This document shows, in pieces, positions 42,521 to 55,211 of a stretch of 64,000 nucleotides of DNA. The stretch's first letter is position 1, and every line of letters begins with the position of its first letter. The stretch is taken from NCBI RefSeq assembly GCF_001427285.1, contig NZ_LMFV01000045.1, forward strand, positions 15,676 through 79,675. The letters are read 5' to 3'. The translations under genes and the position numbers were made by a program. The DNA comes from Mesorhizobium sp. Root552 (lineage in GTDB: Bacteria; Pseudomonadota; Alphaproteobacteria; Rhizobiales; Rhizobiaceae). A model generated the notes under the pieces. It worked only from the letters and a program-made list of their open reading frames with translations, did no database searches and had not been told where the DNA came from.

Positions 42521-43795
42521 TTGGGCGGCAAACTCGAAATAGCGATCTGCGGGGCAGGGCCGGCGGGGCTTGCCGCGGCACTTTATCTGAAGCGCGCCGG
42601 CCATCGCGTGACCATTTTCGAGAAGTTCGACAAGGTGGCTCCGGTCGGGTCCGGCTTGATCCTGCAACCGACCGGGCTGACCGTGTTGCACGATCTTGGG
42701 CTATTCGGACAAATCATGGACCTCGGCAGTCGCATCGATCGGTTGCATGGCATCGACGCGACGTCAGGCCGTACGGTACTCGATGTGCGCTATGGAGCGC
42801 TTGCCGGCGGGCGGTTCGGGCTGGCAGTGCATCGCTCGGCATTGTTCGGGGTCCTTGAAACGGCGACCCGGCGCGAAGGTCTCGCTATCGAAACCGGGGT
42901 CGATGTCGAAGGCCTCGACGTCGGGGAAAGGGCCATGTTGATCTGTACGGACGGGCGCCGGATCGGACCGTTCGATCTCATCATCGATGCCACGGGTGCC
43001 CGATCCAGGTTGCGGCATTTTGCCGATGCGCCTTGCGAGCCCACGGCCTTGGCATATGGCGCGTTCTGGGCTTCGCTCGACTGGCGCGGCGAAGGCTTCG
43101 ACGAGCGCGCGCTGTTGCAGCGCTATGACAAGGCAAGCGTCATGGTCGGTGTGCTGCCAATTGGTAGCCCGAAGCCCGGCGCTGGCCGAATGGCTGCATT
43201 TTTCTGGAGCCTGAAGCCGGAGACGGCCCAACAGGTTCAAGCCGCAGGTATCGAGGCGTGGAAGGAAAGGATCGTTCGGCTTTGGCCCGAGTGCGAGGCC
43301 TTCACGGAGCAGATCGACGGCTTCGACCAGCTTACGCTGGCCCGCTATGGCCATCATACGATGAAAGTGCCTGCGGGCCGACGACTGGCGGTAATCGGCG
43401 ATGCGGCGCATTCGACCAGCCCGCAGCTCGGCCAGGGCGCGAACATGGCGTTGCTGGACGCCGCGGCACTTGCCCGCGCACTAGGGTCATCGAAGGATGT
43501 TGAAGCGGCGTTGACGCGGTATGCGCGGACAAGGCGACGGCATGTGCGGGTTTTCCAGATGCTGTCGCGCATGTTCACGCCCTTCTACCAATCGGACTCC
43601 ACCTTGCTGCCTTTCCTGCGCGACAGGCTGGTGGCGACGCTTGCGACAATCCCTCCCGCGCCGCAGATACTGGCAGCCCTGGTGGCGGGAACCGTGGTCG
43701 ATCCTTTCGAGGCGACTGGCCTTGCCGAACTCGACTGGCGTGCGCATCCGGCAGCTTCCACAGAAGCAAAGGACTGGCAGAAAAGACCGGCGTGA
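42521..43795 (+). CDS. FAD-dependent monooxygenase (PHBH/UbiH type)
   Basis: A 424-residue flavoprotein hydroxylase. GxGxxG binding is in IAICGAGPAGLAAALYLKRAGHRVTIFEK. The DG-type motif is seen in FDLIIDATGARSRLR, and the GD motif in RLAVIGDAAHSTSPQLGQGANMALLDAAALARAL. It begins at TTG 42521 behind AGGGGA, 14 bases after kup, so it may be co-transcribed. The substrate, probably an aromatic, is unknown. Confidence 0.85.
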   Translation: MGGKLEIAICGAGPAGLAAALYLKRAGHRVTIFEKFDKVAPVGSGLILQPTGLTVLHDLGLFGQIMDLGSRIDRLHGIDATSGRTVLDVRYGALAGGRFGLAVHRSALFGVLETATRREGLAIETGVDVEGLDVGERAMLICTDGRRIGPFDLIIDATGARSRLRHFADAPCEPTALAYGAFWASLDWRGEGFDERALLQRYDKASVMVGVLPIGSPKPGAGRMAAFFWSLKPETAQQVQAAGIEAWKERIVRLWPECEAFTEQIDGFDQLTLARYGHHTMKVPAGRRLAVIGDAAHSTSPQLGQGANMALLDAAALARALGSSKDVEAALTRYARTRRRHVRVFQMLSRMFTPFYQSDSTLLPFLRDRLVATLATIPPAPQILAALVAGTVVDPFEATGLAELDWRAHPAASTEAKDWQKRPA

Positions 43796-43892
43796 ATGCC
43801 GGCCGGATCGGATCGCGCCACTCAAACCGGATTGCCGTGAACTTGCCGGTCAAATTGACTTGCGCCCAACGCAGGAATTTGGCATATGCCGA

Positions 43893-43910
43893 ACCGTAAC
43901 GTACGGTACG
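43893..43910. promoter_or_regulatory. palindromic operator candidate upstream of the TetR gene
   Basis: CCGTA-ACG-TACGG and the overlapping CGTAC-G-GTACG are perfect palindromes, ending 28 bases before the regulator's start. Position and symmetry suit autoregulation by a TetR-family dimer. Inferred from sequence symmetry only. Confidence 0.5.
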
Positions 43911-43938
43911 CAATCAAATTCATTCCGGCAGGAAGAAC

Positions 43939-45634
<1,696 letters not shown>

Positions 45635-45664
45635 AAAATCCTTTTCGGCGCGTTCTGCTGGCCA

Positions 45665-45750
45665 TCTGGCGCGGTCTTCTCGGCTTCCGGTGCTCACGTA
45701 CCTTTATGTACGCTGCGCTCCGGCTCCTCGAAGCCCATCGCCAACTGGCA
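45665..45750. repeat. palindromic intergenic repeat, family 1 subtype 2, copy G
   Basis: TCTTCTCGGCTTCCGGTGCTCACGTAC-CTTTAT-GTACGCTGCGCTCCGGCTCCTCGAAG, close to copy D at 29641. It follows ilvC by about 30 bases. Confidence 0.82.
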
Positions 45751-45893
45751 CAGCGGACCGGGCCGCCACCCGATTTTTACGCCTGAGGGGCCGGTGGTGC
45801 AGACCGCCGGCCCATTTCTTGTGTTCCATTCCGGAACAGGCAGGCTGGCACGTTTCTGGCTTGGCCCATGCATGGGACAACTGGAAAGGGACG

Positions 45894-46184
45894 ATGGACA
45901 CGATCAGGGAAAAGTCGATCGGGCTGGACGGCGAGGTCTTTGCCGAACGCCGCGCCGTCACGCGCCGGCGCGTGCTGAAGGGTGCGACATTGTCGTTCAA
46001 CAACGGCTACGGCGCGCTGGAAGGTCTGGTGCGCAACGAATCGGAACGCGGCGTCTTGCTGAATTTCGGTGAAACCTCGGCGGTGCCAAGCAGTTTCGAT
46101 CTCACCATAAAAGGATCGCATGCGCGCAGCGCACGGGTGAAATGGCGCGACATGACTCGCGTGGGCGTCGAGTTCGCCGACTAG
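45894..46184 (+). CDS. PilZ domain protein
   Basis: A 96-residue single PilZ domain, predicted to bind c-di-GMP. The required RxxxR is seen in ERRAVTRRRVLKGA (residues 18-31) and the D/NxSxxG motif in RNESERGVLL (NESERG). The end VKWRDMTRVGVEFAD is also PilZ-like. Start ATG 45894 has GGAAAGGGAC upstream; the longer upstream frame is excluded because it crosses repeat G. It probably works with the diguanylate cyclases of the genome, including the one at 28.8 kb. Confidence 0.82.
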   Translation: MDTIREKSIGLDGEVFAERRAVTRRRVLKGATLSFNNGYGALEGLVRNESERGVLLNFGETSAVPSSFDLTIKGSHARSARVKWRDMTRVGVEFAD

Positions 46185-46200
46185 GAGTGTGCGTGGATTT

Positions 46201-46312
46201 GGATGACGGTGGCCTGCAAACGGCAGCCTACTGCGCTTCCGATGCTCATGTAGCCTCGTGTACACTGCGCTTCGGTTCTCGAACGCTGCCGCTTTCGGCT
46301 CAAGCTGATCCA
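46201..46312. repeat. palindromic intergenic repeat, family 1, copy H
   Basis: GGTGGCCTGCAAACGGCAGCC, CGATGCTCATGTAGC, TACACTGCGCTTCGGTT and CTCGAACGCTGCCGCTTTCGGCTCAAGCTGATCC follow the same plan as copy E with more drift. It lies between the PilZ gene and the convergent BA14K gene. Confidence 0.8.
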
Positions 46313-46369
46313 AATCTCCTGCACACCCTCAAATGGCGCCGCAGAAGCCGCGGCGCCATTGGTATCGGA

Positions 46370-46876
46370 TCAGCTATAGGGCGACCAGCACTGCTGGCGC
46401 GGCCCGTTGTAAGGCTGGAAGGTGTTGTCCCAAGCCCGGTATGAGCGATAGCGGGCGTAGCACCAGCGCACATGCGCATTGCCGACGCGCTGCGGTCGAT
46501 AATAGCGGCGCGGCTCGTTGTAGTACCGGTAGGCAGGTGCGATACCCAAACCCAAGTAGAAACCCGAGCCGTAGAAATTCCTGTGATGCCGGCGTTCCCG
46601 CCAGCGCCAGTCGTCATGATGGCGGCCGCGCCAGTGATCGCGGTTCCAGCGACGCCAATATTGCGAATTGCCTGACCTCGGGCCGTCACCGGCCCATTCG
46701 TCGCGGACAGGCACTACCTGATTGCCGCCCGGCATGATGGCGCCCGGTGTTGCCGAGAGCGGTACAGCCGGTGTGGCCACCGGCGCCGGCCCGGCTAACG
46801 AGGGAGCTGACAGACCTGCGACTAGGAAAAGCGCCGCAAGCCCGGTTTTGACTGGCAACGAAAACAGCGGTTTCAT
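46370..46876 (-). CDS. BA14K family secreted protein
   Basis: A 168-residue exported protein. The signal peptide [28 protein letters not shown] is followed by a His/Arg/Trp-rich middle ([19 protein letters not shown]) and the conserved C-terminal motif [20 protein letters not shown]...QCWSPY. This tail defines BA14K, an immunoreactive, lectin-like protein of Brucella. GGAG precedes the start at 46876. Its role is probably at the cell envelope; no partner is indicated. Confidence 0.85.
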   Translation of the reverse strand: MKPLFSLPVKTGLAALFLVAGLSAPSLAGPAPVATPAVPLSATPGAIMPGGNQVVPVRDEWAGDGPRSGNSQYWRRWNRDHWRGRHHDDWRWRERRHHRNFYGSGFYLGLGIAPAYRYYNEPRRYYRPQRVGNAHVRWCYARYRSYRAWDNTFQPYNGPRQQCWSPYS

Positions 46877-47033
46877 CTGACACTCCAAAAGATGATGCCC
46901 CAACGCCCGATCTCCCGGAACTGAGGGGACAATGAGGTTTTGCCAATGAACGGGGGATGAACGGAAAAAGTTCCGTCAGCCAAACTCCTTGCCGGACTTG
47001 TGTTTGGCGCGGCTTGCAGGCAATTGTCGGTGC

Positions 47034-48146
47034 ATGTCGCTGCGCCTTGCCACCTTCAATGTCGAGAACCTGATGAACAGGTTCGATTTCTCCGGTTTCC
47101 GCAATCAGCTCAACCAGGACAGGACGCTGGCCCTGTTCGACATCAAGACGGAAGCCGAGTACCGGGCGCTTGAGCAGGCGCGCGCCATCGCGCATTCGGA
47201 CGACACGCGCCAATTGACCGCGCTGGCCATCGCCGCGACGCGGGCCGATATCATCTGCATGCAGGAGGTGGACAACGTCGAGGCGTTGAAAGCCTTCGAA
47301 TACGGCTACCTGTTCAAGATGGTGGGGCAGGGCTACCGGCAGAAATTCACCACGGCGGGCAATGATTCGCGGGGCATCGACGTGGCGCTGATGATGCGCG
47401 ACGAGACCGGGCATGGCCAGCCGATCGAATTCGTGCGCATGACCAGCCACGCGCATGTCACGTTCGAGGAGTTCGGGCTTCACACGCCGGAACTGGCGGC
47501 GCTCGGACAGGAGCCGCATGAGCGCATTTTCCGGCGCGACTGCCTGGAAATCGATCTCAAGGTCGATGGCAAGCCGCTGACGCTTTATCTCGTGCATTTC
47601 AAGTCGATGGGCTCGCCGCGCAACGGGCTCGATGGACGGGCGGCAACCATGCCGATCCGCGTTGCCGAGGCACAAGCCGTGCGCCGCATCATCGAGGAGC
47701 GCTTCGGCGTCGATCACGCCGCCGACAAGCGCTGGGCAATCTGCGGCGACATGAACGACTACCGGCAGCGTGTCCTGATCGACGGCGATGCGCATGAAGG
47801 CTATCGCTTCGAGGTGGCTGACGAGAACCAATCCTGCCTCAACGTGCTTTTGGCTGGCGGCTTTTGCGAGAATGTCATCGAGCGGCGGCCGGAAATGGAC
47901 CGGTGGACGCTCTATCACACGCGCGGGCCGCAGGAGCGGCATCTTTGCCAGCTCGACTACATCCTGCTGTCCAAAGGACTGGCGGCACAGAACGCAACTG
48001 CGGTGCCGGATATCATCCGCAACGGCCAGCCTTTCCGCACGCCCTTTCCAGTGGGGCAGGAGGTCGAACGCTTTCCGCGCGCGGGATGGGACAGGCCGAA
48101 GGCTTCCGACCACTGCCCCGTGGCGGTGACGCTGGATATCGTTTGA
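47034..48146 (+). CDS. endonuclease/exonuclease/phosphatase family protein
   Basis: A 370-residue EEP-fold protein. It opens LRLATFNVENLMNRFDF, with the catalytic Glu in DIICMQEVDNVEALKAF, GDMNDYR in the middle and the DHCPVAVTL end motif of the fold. These residues bind a divalent metal for phosphodiester hydrolysis. No signal peptide is seen, so it is cytosolic. Substrates in this family range from DNA to inositol phosphates; none is indicated. Its stop abuts the GTG of the next gene. Confidence 0.88.
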   Translation: MSLRLATFNVENLMNRFDFSGFRNQLNQDRTLALFDIKTEAEYRALEQARAIAHSDDTRQLTALAIAATRADIICMQEVDNVEALKAFEYGYLFKMVGQGYRQKFTTAGNDSRGIDVALMMRDETGHGQPIEFVRMTSHAHVTFEEFGLHTPELAALGQEPHERIFRRDCLEIDLKVDGKPLTLYLVHFKSMGSPRNGLDGRAATMPIRVAEAQAVRRIIEERFGVDHAADKRWAICGDMNDYRQRVLIDGDAHEGYRFEVADENQSCLNVLLAGGFCENVIERRPEMDRWTLYHTRGPQERHLCQLDYILLSKGLAAQNATAVPDIIRNGQPFRTPFPVGQEVERFPRAGWDRPKASDHCPVAVTLDIV

Positions 48147-48878
48147 GTGTCATCTTTGAATTTCGACCTGCCTCCCGATGTCATACTGCCGGTCGATCGG
48201 ATCGACGTGCGGCTCGACACGGGTGTGCACCCGTTCGAGCGGGACCATGCGCAGGCGATAGAAGAGAACTGGCAGCGCGAGACCGCGCGCAACCCGGCGC
48301 TTTTCAACGGCACGGTGGTGCTTTTGTCGAGCCTCGCCTATCGGGGCGGGAAATTGTCTGGCACGTGCCATCCGGTGCGGTTTGCGACCTTCATGCATTG
48401 GCGCAACAACCGCGAAACCCCTGGCACCGCGCATGCCTTTGCGCACGCAATGCTGGTCTCCGGCGACGGCGCGCTGGTGGCTATACGCATGGGATCGCAT
48501 ACGGTCAGCGCCGGGCGGGTGTATTTTGCCGCCGGCTCATTCGAACCGTCCGACTTTTTCGATGGCATCGTCGATATCGACTACAACATGATCCGCGAGG
48601 TTCGGGAGGAGACCGGACTTGACCTGGGCCGGGCCGCGCGTGGCCAACGCTGTCATGTGCTGGCCACGCAAGGGGGAATAGTGATTTTCCGCCGCTACCG
48701 GATGGCCGAACCCGCCGAGACCATAGTGGCGCTCATCGAAGAGCATGTCTCGAAGGAAACCGAGCCGGAGATTTCAGGGCCGGTGGTCATCCGCAGCGCC
48801 GATGACCTTCCCGATGGGTTGATGCCGCACATGCTGCCGCTGGTGCAGTGGCACTTCGCCAATCCGGATTCAGGCTGA
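48147..48878 (+). CDS. Nudix-like hydrolase with degenerate box
   Basis: A 243-residue protein in which the core Nudix box REVREETGL is present (about residue 150), after AFAHAMLVSGDGALVAIRMG and VYFAAGSFEPSDFF. The acidic residue normally seven positions before the RE of the box appears to be missing, so activity is uncertain. It starts with GTG directly at the stop of the upstream gene, so translation is coupled. The N-terminal ~90 residues are an extension not typical of minimal Nudix proteins. The substrate is unknown. Confidence 0.7.
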   Translation: MSSLNFDLPPDVILPVDRIDVRLDTGVHPFERDHAQAIEENWQRETARNPALFNGTVVLLSSLAYRGGKLSGTCHPVRFATFMHWRNNRETPGTAHAFAHAMLVSGDGALVAIRMGSHTVSAGRVYFAAGSFEPSDFFDGIVDIDYNMIREVREETGLDLGRAARGQRCHVLATQGGIVIFRRYRMAEPAETIVALIEEHVSKETEPEISGPVVIRSADDLPDGLMPHMLPLVQWHFANPDSG

Positions 48879-48903
48879 CGGAGTAAGCTCTCCAGCGAGG
48901 CGG

Positions 48904-50822
<1,919 letters not shown>

Positions 50823-50826
50823 GGGA

Positions 50827-52125
50827 CTAGCTCCGCTGCTGCTGGGCGGTGATGACCTTGTCTCCCTCCGACAGGCCGGACAGGACCTCGGTCAGTTCGC
50901 CATTGGTGGAGCCGATCTTGACGTTGACCGATTGCGGTGCGCCGTCCTTCAGGATGTAGAGCGTGCGTGAACCGTCGGGGGCTGGTGCGGCCTGCTGGCG
51001 CGACCGGTTTCCGCCCGGGCGCCCCATGCGGCCAGTGAACATGTCGAGCAGGCTCCAGCTTCTCGTTGTCTGAGCGACGGCCGGCCGGTAGCGGAAAGCT
51101 GCCGATGGCACCGTCAATGCATCCTTGGCCTCTTTGGTAACGACAGTGACCGTTGCCGTCATGCCGGGGCGAAGCAGGAGTTCGTCGTTGATGACATCCA
51201 GCCTTGCATCATAGGTGACGACGCCGTCGGTGGTGACCGAGGCGTAGGAGATGTCGCGGATATCGGCATTGAAGGTGCGGTCGGGGAAGGCATCGACGGT
51301 GAAGCGGGCCTGCTGGCCGGCCTTGACCGTTCCGATATCGGCCTCGTCTATGGCGGCCTTCAATTCCATTTTCTTCAAGTCTGCGGCGATGACGAACAGG
51401 ACGGGCGCCTGCAATGACGACGCCACGGTCTGGCCCGGATCGACCGAGCGGGTAAGGACGATGCCGTCGATGGGAGCATAGATGGTGCTCTTGGCAAGAT
51501 CGGTCTGTTGCGACTTCACGTCCGCCTCGGCAATGGCGAGGTTGGCTTCAGCGATGTCCTTGGCGCTGCGCGAGCGGTCACGCGTTGCGGTGGCGGCTTC
51601 AAGTGCCTGATCCGTCGCCATGCCGCGCTTGGCAAGGGCTGCCGCGCGCTCCAACGCCTTCTCGTTTTCCCTCAGCGTGACGGCGGCGTCCTCGACATTG
51701 GCTTCGGCGGCCTTGGCGGAGGCTTTCGCGCGCTCGATCTGTGCCTCGAGCTTGGAGGTGTCGAGCGCGGCAAGTACGTCGCCCTTGTTCACCTCCTGGT
51801 TCTCGTCTGCCGAGACGGAGCGGACGACGCCCGACAGTTCGCTGGAAATATCGACCTGATTAAGCGGCTGCAAAGTGCCGGTGGCTGAGACCTCGACGGT
51901 GAGGTCGGCAAGGGCCGCAGGCTGGGTAACGTATTCGATGCGCACGGGTGCCGCTGTCAGCCGGGTATAGGCAAAGATTGCGGCTGCAATGACGGCCAGC
52001 GCCAGCAGGACGTAGAGCCACATTCGCCGGCGCCGGATGCCGGACACACCCTTGCTGTCCAGCGCGAGACTGGCTTCGATGGAAGCATCCGATTCCGCGC
52101 GTGGCGGATTGACAATCTGGTCCAT
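50827..52125 (-). CDS. MacA-type efflux adaptor (HlyD/membrane fusion family)
   Basis: A 432-residue periplasmic adaptor with one N-terminal helix (MWLYVLLALAVIAAAIFAYTRL). A long coiled-coil hairpin (AQIERAKASAKAAEANVEDAAVTLRENEKALERAAAL), the lipoyl halves (STIYAPIDGIVLTRSVDPGQTVA) and the beta-barrel region (RFTVDAFPDRTFNADI) follow. It is first in the operon (adaptor, ATPase, permease). No outer-membrane TolC gene is present here. Confidence 0.9.
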   Translation of the reverse strand: MDQIVNPPRAESDASIEASLALDSKGVSGIRRRRMWLYVLLALAVIAAAIFAYTRLTAAPVRIEYVTQPAALADLTVEVSATGTLQPLNQVDISSELSGVVRSVSADENQEVNKGDVLAALDTSKLEAQIERAKASAKAAEANVEDAAVTLRENEKALERAAALAKRGMATDQALEAATATRDRSRSAKDIAEANLAIAEADVKSQQTDLAKSTIYAPIDGIVLTRSVDPGQTVASSLQAPVLFVIAADLKKMELKAAIDEADIGTVKAGQQARFTVDAFPDRTFNADIRDISYASVTTDGVVTYDARLDVINDELLLRPGMTATVTVVTKEAKDALTVPSAAFRYRPAVAQTTRSWSLLDMFTGRMGRPGGNRSRQQAAPAPDGSRTLYILKDGAPQSVNVKIGSTNGELTEVLSGLSEGDKVITAQQQRS

Positions 52126-52235
52126 GGCGGACCCCTATAGCAATGTGGCATCCCTGAATGTCACACATCAGGCCTTAGGGACTGAAATACAAATTAATTT
52201 TCGCTCATGTTTGGTGTCGCGTCGGGGTTTCGACA

Positions 52236-53147
52236 ATGCAGGGACGCAGCTATCTGCTCTATGACGTGTTCACGACCGAGCGATTGACGGGCAATCCGCT
52301 TGCTATCGTGCTGGACTGCGATGGCCTGGATGCCAAGGCGATGCAACGGATCGCACGCGAGTTCAACCTGTCCGAATCGGTGTTTGTGCTGCCGGCCGAC
52401 AATGCCGCGCACCGGGCTCGCATTCGCATCTTCACGCCGGACTATGAGATGCCGTTCGCCGGGCACCCGACGGTAGGTAGTGCCGTTGCCCTTTCCGAGT
52501 TGAGCAATTCCGCTGACGTGGCCGGTATTTTCGTTCTTGAAGAAAATATCGGCCCGGTGCGCTGTGCAGTAAAAAGGGGCGAGGAAGAGACCTTCGCGGA
52601 GTTCGACCTGGCAAAGCTGCCTGAACCGTTGGACCTTTCCGCCGACGCGAAAGCGATTGGCGCAGCACTCGGGCTTGGACCGCATGAGATCGGTTTCGAA
52701 AACCACAAGCCCACATTCTGGTCGGCGGGCGTTCCCTATGTGACCATTCCGGTGAGCGGTCTCAGCGCCGCGGCCAAGGCCCGGTTGGACAACCAGGCGT
52801 GGGCGGAACTTGCACCGCGCAAGAGCGAGTGGGCATTTGCCAGCCCTTATATCTACTGTCGTGAAACGGTGAACCATAACAGCGCCTTTCATGTGCGCAT
52901 GTTCGTTCCGGGAAATCCTTCCTACGAGGACCCGGCGACCGGTTCGGCCGCCGCCGCCTTTGCCGGCACCATCATGCATTTCGACCAGCCTGGAGACGGC
53001 CTGTCGAGCTTGTGGATCGAACAAGGGTTGGAAATGGGAAGGCCTTCCCGGATACGGCTCGAGCTTGACGTCGAGCACCGGAAACTGATTGCAGCGCGTA
53101 TTGGCGGCCATGCGGTTAAAGTCGGCGAAGGCCGGATTTTCGTGTGA
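52236..53147 (+). CDS. PhzF family isomerase-like protein
   Basis: A 303-residue member of the PhzF family (diaminopimelate-epimerase fold). Motifs include YDVFTTERLTGNPLAIVLD, the N-terminal catalytic region (FNLSESVFVLP), FAGHPTVGSAVAL and the late MFVPGNPSYEDPATGSAAAAFAG. Family members catalyse isomerisations or epimerisations; a role in phenazine synthesis is not implied without other phz genes. It is divergent from the efflux operon. Confidence 0.88.
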   Translation: MQGRSYLLYDVFTTERLTGNPLAIVLDCDGLDAKAMQRIAREFNLSESVFVLPADNAAHRARIRIFTPDYEMPFAGHPTVGSAVALSELSNSADVAGIFVLEENIGPVRCAVKRGEEETFAEFDLAKLPEPLDLSADAKAIGAALGLGPHEIGFENHKPTFWSAGVPYVTIPVSGLSAAAKARLDNQAWAELAPRKSEWAFASPYIYCRETVNHNSAFHVRMFVPGNPSYEDPATGSAAAAFAGTIMHFDQPGDGLSSLWIEQGLEMGRPSRIRLELDVEHRKLIAARIGGHAVKVGEGRIFV

Positions 53148-53283
53148 TGTGCGGGTGAAATTTCATCGTCGGACGGATGAACCCCAACTAGTTCGGCGAT
53201 TTGTCGGGAAATGATCGTACAGGGCTAGACATGCCAGATAGCGCCGGTTATATGCGCGCCAACGCTGGTTTCTCCGGCGGCGT

Positions 53284-53359
<76 letters not shown>

Positions 53360-53768
53360 TCTCCTCTCTTGTTTCTCTTTGCCAGAAGAATGCGGTCAAT
53401 GCTTCCGCGGCAATGCGCATGCCTCGCAAGATGGCTGCATAGTGACGTCGGGAAGCCGAATCCAAGTGGTGAAATCTATCGGCTGTCTTGGGGGCTGTGT
53501 GGTCTCACGCTTGTTTTTGCTCGTGATGCTCCGTTTTGGCGCCATGATGCTGCACGATGGCCGGAGCCAATTGAGGTTGTTTACGTGAGGTCCCCAGGGC
53601 GTCAGCTTCCAGGCTTGCCGTGGGACTCCTTGGTCCGAAGCCTTCAAAAACACGGCTGCGAGTCTCCTCGGTGTTTTTGCCGTTATCCACTTCTGCTGAG
53701 GCTGATGGTCAATCAGTCCGGAGAGTCGCTATTGTAATATATCCGACTCTCCTATTTGGTAATTTATT
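53360..53768. other. intergenic stretch between tRNA-Lys and the ABC importer, no supported gene
   Basis: Short ORFs exist on both strands (for example 122 codons at 53369-53737) but none has a ribosome-binding site, family signature or codon pattern like its neighbours. Composition turns AT-rich from about 53690 to 53790. No integrase or IS remnant is recognisable. Confidence 0.5.
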
Positions 53769-54464
53769 CTATATTGAAAGATAAGTATTAACGACATCGT
53801 CGGTAAGTTCTTCGGATGTTCCTGAATGAACCAGTCTCCCTGTATCCATGATAATGAATTTGTCGGACAGGGACTTGGCGATTTTTATATGCTGCTCGGT
53901 CAGGACAAGCGTTATTCCGATGTTTTTATTCAGCCGGACGAGCGTGTGATAAATGTCTTCGACGATGTTCGGCTGGATGCCTTCGGTTGGCTCGTCGAGA
54001 AGAAGTATTTTCGGATCGGTCGCCAGAGCGCGCGCGATGGCGAGCTGCTGCAACTGACCGCCTGAAAGGAAGGCTGCCTTCTTGTCCAGGTTTTCGCGCA
54101 AGTAGGGGAACAGTTCCAGGCATATCTCGGGGATCTGCGCCTTGATGCCTTGGCGCGCGAAAGTGCCCAGAAGGATGTTTTCGCGAACGGTGAACTTGCC
54201 GAAAATCCGCCGGCCTTGAGGCACGTATCCCAGCCCGGCAATGGCCCTTTCCGCGGTGCTGCGCTGCGTCATTTCCTCCCCGTCGATGGATATTTTTCCA
54301 TCGATCCGGGTGGTCAGCCCCATGACCGTCTGCATGAGCGTGGTTTTGCCCACGCCATTGCGTCCGATAACGCACAGGCATTCGCCCTTCTTCAAGTCGA
54401 TGTTTATCCCGTGAAGAATAGGGGTCTTGCCGTAGTACGACGTTACGTCAACAAGCCGGAGCAT
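53769..54464 (-). CDS. urtE: urea/short-chain amide ABC transporter, ATP-binding protein E
   Basis: A 231-residue ATPase of the branched-chain/urea type. Walker A GRNGVGKTTLMQTV, FLSGGQLQQLAIARAL signature and Walker B LLLDEPTEGIQPNIVEDIY are UrtE-like; GIQPNIVE is diagnostic for the urea branch compared with LivF. It is the last gene of a five-gene minus-strand operon and begins directly after the urtD stop. Given the dimethylformamidase genes nearby, the substrate may be an amide rather than urea. Confidence 0.85.
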   Translation of the reverse strand: MLRLVDVTSYYGKTPILHGINIDLKKGECLCVIGRNGVGKTTLMQTVMGLTTRIDGKISIDGEEMTQRSTAERAIAGLGYVPQGRRIFGKFTVRENILLGTFARQGIKAQIPEICLELFPYLRENLDKKAAFLSGGQLQQLAIARALATDPKILLLDEPTEGIQPNIVEDIYHTLVRLNKNIGITLVLTEQHIKIAKSLSDKFIIMDTGRLVHSGTSEELTDDVVNTYLSI

Positions 54465-55211
54465 CTAGTGGATCCCCTCAGTGCCGAGATAGACGTTCCG
54501 TACCTGCGGATTGTTTTCTATCTCCGTTATGGTTCCTTCGGCGAGCAGCTTGCCCATGTGCATCACCGTGATGACGTCGGCAATCTCCCTCACGAAGGAC
54601 ATATCGTGCTCGACGACGACCAGCGTGTGGCTGCCTTTGAGTGTGTTGAAAATCTGCGACGTCTTGTAGGTTTCCTGCTCTGTCATGCCTGCGGTCGGCT
54701 CGTCCATCAGAAGCAGAACGGGGTCCTGCATCAGCACAAGCCCGATTTCCAGCCATTGGGTCTCGCCGTGCGAGAGCAGGCCGGAGACGGTGTTGGAGCG
54801 GTCTTTCAAGCCGATCAGGTCGGTGATCTCGTCGTAGCGCTTCTGTCCCTTGAAGTGCTTGAACGAGAGCATGTTGAGAAAGGGGTCCTTGTTGCGGTTG
54901 AACGCGACCTCAAGGTTCTGCCTTACGGTGAGTTCCTTGAAGACAGAGGGGATCTGGAATTTGCGGCCAACCCCTTTCCGGGCGATCTGGTGTTCCGACA
55001 AGGCGGCGATGTCCGTACCCATAAGGCTGACGGTGCCTTCACTGACACGTTGACGCCCCACGATCAGGTCCATGCATGTGCTTTTTCCCGCGCCGTTCGG
55101 CCCGAGCAAGCAACGCAACTCGCCCTTGTTGATGGTCAGGTCCAGTCCATCTATGGCGGCAAAATCGCCATAGCGCTTGCTCACATTCCTTAGTTCCAAG
55201 AGCGACATCAT
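54465..55211 (-). CDS. urtD: urea/short-chain amide ABC transporter, ATP-binding protein D
   Basis: A 248-residue ATPase of the UrtD/LivG group. Walker A GPNGAGKSTCMDLIVG, the UrtD-type signature LSHGETQWLEIGLVLMQDP (LSHGE/Q instead of LSGGQ) and Walker B LLLMDEPTAGMTEQE are seen. It ends where urtE begins and overlaps urtC by 4 bases, so the operon is tightly coupled. Confidence 0.87.
   Translation of the reverse strand: MMSLLELRNVSKRYGDFAAIDGLDLTINKGELRCLLGPNGAGKSTCMDLIVGRQRVSEGTVSLMGTDIAALSEHQIARKGVGRKFQIPSVFKELTVRQNLEVAFNRNKDPFLNMLSFKHFKGQKRYDEITDLIGLKDRSNTVSGLLSHGETQWLEIGLVLMQDPVLLLMDEPTAGMTEQETYKTSQIFNTLKGSHTLVVVEHDMSFVREIADVITVMHMGKLLAEGTITEIENNPQVRNVYLGTEGIH

Noticed and set aside
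40248..42581. 777-codon minus-strand ORF opposite kup
   Set aside because: Antisense to the Kup transporter; composition is His/Arg/Gln-rich as expected for a shadow frame, with no domains.
52236..53147. phenazine biosynthesis locus
   Set aside because: Only a single PhzF-family protein is present; such proteins are common outside phenazine pathways.
53369..53737. 122-codon ORF after tRNA-Lys
   Set aside because: No ribosome-binding site, Cys/Arg/Trp-rich composition and no resemblance to integrases or other families.
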